Shown: positions 61,376 through 64,000 of the stretch, one piece after another
Position numbering within the stretch: the stretch's first letter is position 1
Layout of the letters: every line of letters begins with the position of its first letter
Assembly: GCA_020072565.1 (NCBI GenBank)
Contig: JAIQGI010000006.1
Span: 62,001 to 126,000 of the forward strand
Direction of reading: 5' to 3'
DNA length: 64,000 nucleotides
Origin: Terriglobia bacterium
GTDB lineage: Bacteria > Acidobacteriota > UBA6911
Made by a program: the position numbers and the translations under genes
The notes under the pieces: model-generated
The model's database searches: none
Told to the model about the DNA's origin: nothing
The model's input: the letters and a program-made list of their open reading frames with translations, nothing else

Positions 61376-61810
61376 CTAAAGACGGCGGCCGCAGTCGGCG
61401 CAGAACTGCTTGCCGGGAGCGACTTCGGAACCGCAGGCAGGACAAGCCCTGGGCTCCTGCCCCCGCCCGGATGTGAGCTTCGCTTTGCGCGCGGCGATGG
61501 CCTGCTCGAGGCCTTCATCGAGGTTTTCCTCGACTCCCAAATGATCGAGCTTTTGCAGGATCTCGGCCGCCTCCGCCTTGAAGCCGGCTTCGAGCCTGTG
61601 GAAGTCCGCATCGCCGAGGCGGCCCATTTTGTATTCGAACTCCAGATCCTTGATATTGCTGTAGACGACCGCCTTTCGATTCAGCAGCCGGTCCAGCTCC
61701 GTCTCCGCCAGCAGTTCGACCTCGAGGTTTCCCTTCGGCTCCTTGAATAGAGGCATAAGGACGTAGATGGCCATCAATACCGTCAGGATTGTTCCCGCCA
61801 GGAATGTCAT
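61376..61810 (-). CDS. CcmI-position membrane protein with C-terminal zinc ribbon
   Basis: 144 residues from ATG 61810, whose first base is the last base of the ccmH stop (TGATG overlap). One N-terminal TM helix (FLAGTILTVLMAIYVLMPLF), a helical middle (LLNRKAVVYSNIKDLEFEYK, GRLGDADFHRLEAGFKAEAA) resembling the CcmI/CycH N-terminus, and a C-terminal zinc ribbon CPACGSEVAPGKQFCADCGR. True CcmI has a TPR domain in place of the ribbon. It could be a shortened apocytochrome-handling partner of CcmH. Confidence 0.75.
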   Translation of the reverse strand: MTFLAGTILTVLMAIYVLMPLFKEPKGNLEVELLAETELDRLLNRKAVVYSNIKDLEFEYKMGRLGDADFHRLEAGFKAEAAEILQKLDHLGVEENLDEGLEQAIAARKAKLTSGRGQEPRACPACGSEVAPGKQFCADCGRRL

Positions 61811-62274
61811 CAACTCTCCTCTTCAAAATCCTTGAGTTCCTGCTCGACCCTGGGGTCGACCGCAAGGGGGGCCTGTTCCGTAGCCGGAATGGGCCTCACC
61901 ATGCGCACGACAATCCGGCTCACCACGACGATGCCCAGGCAAAAGATCAGAAATGGCATGATCCAGGCCGTGATGTCGAAGCCCTTCATCGTGGGGGCCG
62001 AAAGCACTTTCTTGCCATAACGGGCGACGAAGCTTTCCACAATGGCGTCCACGCGTTCACCCTTCAGCAGCCGGCCGCGGACCTCGGCGCGCATCGGGGT
62101 GGCCGAGCTGCAGTTCTGCATGGCGCAGACACTGAGCTGCTCATTGCAGCCGCACTGGCAGACGAGCCGGTCGCAGGCTTCCTTGTACTCCTTGCTTATG
62201 TCTCTCGGCGCCTGCGCCCAAAGCGGCAAGACCAGGAGACCAAGCAGCAGGAACGTGCTTGCCGTCCTTTTCAT
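61810..62274 (-). CDS. ccmH: CcmH-type apocytochrome thioreductase subunit
   Basis: 154 residues from ATG 62274; the longer frame to 62364 is rejected because the signal peptide (STFLLLGLLVLPLWAQAP) starts here. The motif RLVCQCGCNEQLSVCAMQNC contains the conserved Cys pair for reducing apocytochrome haem-binding thiols. RLLKGERVDAIVESFVARYG and a TM helix (MPFLIFCLGIVVVSRIVVR) complete the CcmH fold. Additional cysteines are present around the active site. Confidence 0.9.
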   Translation of the reverse strand: MKRTASTFLLLGLLVLPLWAQAPRDISKEYKEACDRLVCQCGCNEQLSVCAMQNCSSATPMRAEVRGRLLKGERVDAIVESFVARYGKKVLSAPTMKGFDITAWIMPFLIFCLGIVVVSRIVVRMVRPIPATEQAPLAVDPRVEQELKDFEEES

Positions 62275-62380
62275 ATCTTGTTCAATCCGAAATGAGATCC
62301 CTGAAATGCACCAGCTTGCTTGCGCCTTGGCCCGTGACCGAAAGGCGGCGCCAGGCTGCCGCACTCCAGGGATCTCTGCC

Positions 62381-64000
62381 CTACTTCAGCTTCATGCTCT
62401 CTTCGAAGGCCGCGCTCCGGCCCAGAGAGAGCTGCGGCGTGCCAAATGCGCCTTTGCGGTCGGGAAGCAGCGTTATCAGCGTGCCGAAAACCATCACCGC
62501 CGACCCGAACCAGACCCAGAAGACGAGCGGATTGACGTGCGCCTTGATTTCATACCCGCGGCCGTCGTTGGAGACGCCGTTGAACACGGTGTACAAATCC
62601 TCTTTGGGCGTGCTCCGCAGCGACACCTCGGTTGTGGTCTGCCCCTCACCGGTCTTGTAGGAACGCTTCTCCGGCTTCATGGTGCGCAGGAACTTCCCGT
62701 CCTTGTACGCATCCAGCATCGTCACGCCGTACACATAATTCGGGGTTTCGCCCTCTTTATAGCCGGTCAGCTTCAACGTGTAGTCGCCGATCTTCAATTC
62801 GTCACCAGGGATCATCGTCTGGCTGACCTCCCGGTTGAACGCGTTGCCGGCGAGGCCAATGAAGGTAAGTACGACGCCGAAGTGAACGACATAGCCGCCG
62901 TAACGCCTCTTGTTCTTCAGCGTGAGCCGGGTGATGGCGACGAGAAAGTTCTCGCCCTTAATCCTGGCGCGGATGCGGGTGGCCTTGTAGAACTCCTCGA
63001 AGATAGTCACCGTCACAAATACGCAGAGCGTGAAACAGCCCACCGTGTAGAATTCGCGCATCCCCGCCGCCAGCAGCGCCGCACAGGATGCAGCCGACAG
63101 GATTCCGGGCCAGAAAAAAGCCTTCTTCAGGCTCTCGATCGATGTCTTGCGCCAGGCGAAGAGTGGTCCTACGCCCGTCAGGAACAGCAGGAACAGTCCG
63201 ATCGGAATGTTCACCCTGTTGAAGAACGGCGGCCCCACAGTAATCTTGCTGCCCTGTAGCAACTCCGAGAGAACCGGGAACATTGTTCCCCACAGCACAG
63301 TGAGGCATGCCACGACGAGAATGAGATTGTTGAACAGGAAGGCGCTCTCGCGCGAGAGCACGGAGTCGAGGGGCCGCTCGCTCTTGAGGTAAGGGAGACG
63401 ATCGATGATCAGACAGAGAGTGCCCAGCGCCACCAGGCCCATGTAGAGGACGAAGTACCGGCCCAAAGACGAGTCCGCAAAGGCGTGGACCGAACTCACA
63501 ACGCCGCTGCGGGTAATGAAGGTGCCAAAGACACCCAGCAGATAGCACATCAACACCAGGATCATGTTCCAGACCTTCAGCATCCCCTTGCGCTCCTGGA
63601 TGATCACCGAGTGCAGGAAGGCCGTCGCGATCAGCCAGGGCATGAGAGAGGAGTTCTCAACCGGATCCCATCCCCAGTATCCCCCCCATCCGAGCACCAC
63701 GTAAGCCCACTTGGCCCCAAGAATGAGGCCGGTTCCCAGGAACAGCCAGGTGAGCAAAGTCCAGCGCCGGGTCGTGCGGATCCAGGAATCGCCAAGCTGG
63801 CGGGTGATCAGCGCTGCCGAGGCAAAGGCGAACGGCACGACGAAGCCGATGAACCCCAGATACAGGATCGGCGGGTGAATCACCATCGCCCAGTATTGCA
63901 GCAGAGGATTGAGCCCCCGGCCGTCGGCTGGAATGTATCTGAACATGCTGCCGTCGGCGTTGACCTGCATGAGCTGGTTGAAGGGATTGGACAGGAAGAG
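62381..64000 (-). CDS. ccmF: CcmF-type cytochrome c haem lyase subunit, partial
   Basis: The gene runs off the right edge; about 539 C-terminal residues are visible. The tryptophan-rich haem motif WGGYWGWDPVENSSLMPW, the upstream WAMVIHPPILYLGFIGFVVP, GVFGTFITRSGVVSSVHAFA, and the late GGYVVHFGVVLTFIGLAGNA are diagnostic for CcmF/CcsA-type proteins. CcmF takes haem from CcmE and ligates it to the CxxCH site of apocytochromes together with CcmH. Stop at 62381, 106 bp before the ccmH start. No ccmE is in the window; it may lie further right. Confidence 0.95.
   Translation of the reverse strand, partial: LFLSNPFNQLMQVNADGSMFRYIPADGRGLNPLLQYWAMVIHPPILYLGFIGFVVPFAFASAALITRQLGDSWIRTTRRWTLLTWLFLGTGLILGAKWAYVVLGWGGYWGWDPVENSSLMPWLIATAFLHSVIIQERKGMLKVWNMILVLMCYLLGVFGTFITRSGVVSSVHAFADSSLGRYFVLYMGLVALGTLCLIIDRLPYLKSERPLDSVLSRESAFLFNNLILVVACLTVLWGTMFPVLSELLQGSKITVGPPFFNRVNIPIGLFLLFLTGVGPLFAWRKTSIESLKKAFFWPGILSAASCAALLAAGMREFYTVGCFTLCVFVTVTIFEEFYKATRIRARIKGENFLVAITRLTLKNKRRYGGYVVHFGVVLTFIGLAGNAFNREVSQTMIPGDELKIGDYTLKLTGYKEGETPNYVYGVTMLDAYKDGKFLRTMKPEKRSYKTGEGQTTTEVSLRSTPKEDLYTVFNGVSNDGRGYEIKAHVNPLVFWVWFGSAVMVFGTLITLLPDRKGAFGTPQLSLGRSAAFEESMKLK

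Overview
The window is a high-GC bacterial chromosome segment with Gram-negative traits: TolC/RND efflux, System I cytochrome c maturation (Ccm), many lipoproteins and signal peptides. Gene content fits an Acidobacteriota genome: two sortilin-like propeller proteins, a remnant of a MacB/FtsX permease of the kind amplified in that phylum, a VWA remnant, Ser/Thr kinase-propeller remnants, and DUF5107/DUF6067 proteins. That placement is inference from gene families; no rRNA, tRNA or universal marker is visible.

Layout. 1-1562: 3' part of a CRISPR array, with 21 full repeats plus one truncated repeat. The repeat is built on a perfect 20-bp palindrome and no cas genes are in view. The last repeat abuts the 3' end of a PIN-toxin gene. 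2106-14291: a sortilin-like secreted protein, a DinB-like protein, a leftward operon (unknown secreted protein, solute-binding protein, NtrY-like kinase, NtrX-like regulator), an SPFH protein and an L,D-transpeptidase with a tiny membrane partner. 14531-16916: a small defence cluster of a VapBC pair with a visible promoter/operator and a DNA methyltransferase with a BglII-like endonuclease. 17037-20474: a decayed region with two IS91-like transposase fragments, a kinase fragment and a PIN remnant, around two small intact secreted proteins. 20478-31457: second sortilin-like protein, a broken kinase, PAP2 phosphatase, prolyl oligopeptidase lipoprotein, second VapBC, a UroD-family protein, rubrerythrin and a small membrane protein.

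31474-36882 (leftward) is the most unusual locus. Four tightly coupled genes encode a CrtC/AttH-like lipocalin, an isoprenylcysteine-methyltransferase-like/PAP2 fusion, a type III PLP decarboxylase and an aldehyde dehydrogenase. The 3' stump of a fifth gene lies upstream. No pathway known to me has this composition; a small biosynthetic route, perhaps to an amine-bearing lipid, is a hypothesis. 37167-43438 is a CusCBA/CzcCBA-type RND efflux operon with a small Cys-containing exported protein in front. 43642-45518 holds a third VapBC and a recombination scar that includes a 78-bp copy of the end of the RND pump gene. 45533-52038 carries two large exported sugar-related proteins and a GH127 stump. 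52183-56932: PAS-PAS-SpoIIE phosphatase, aminotransferase and OPT transporter, the last two convergent on a hairpin. 57173-64000: leftward cytochrome c maturation cluster (ccmF partial, ccmH, a CcmI-position zinc-ribbon protein, a membrane-anchored protein, ccmA, ccmB, ccmC, ccmD).

Intergenic regions contain several families of short palindromes and inverted repeats. Three intact VapBC loci plus two PIN stumps show repeated gain and loss of toxin-antitoxin modules.
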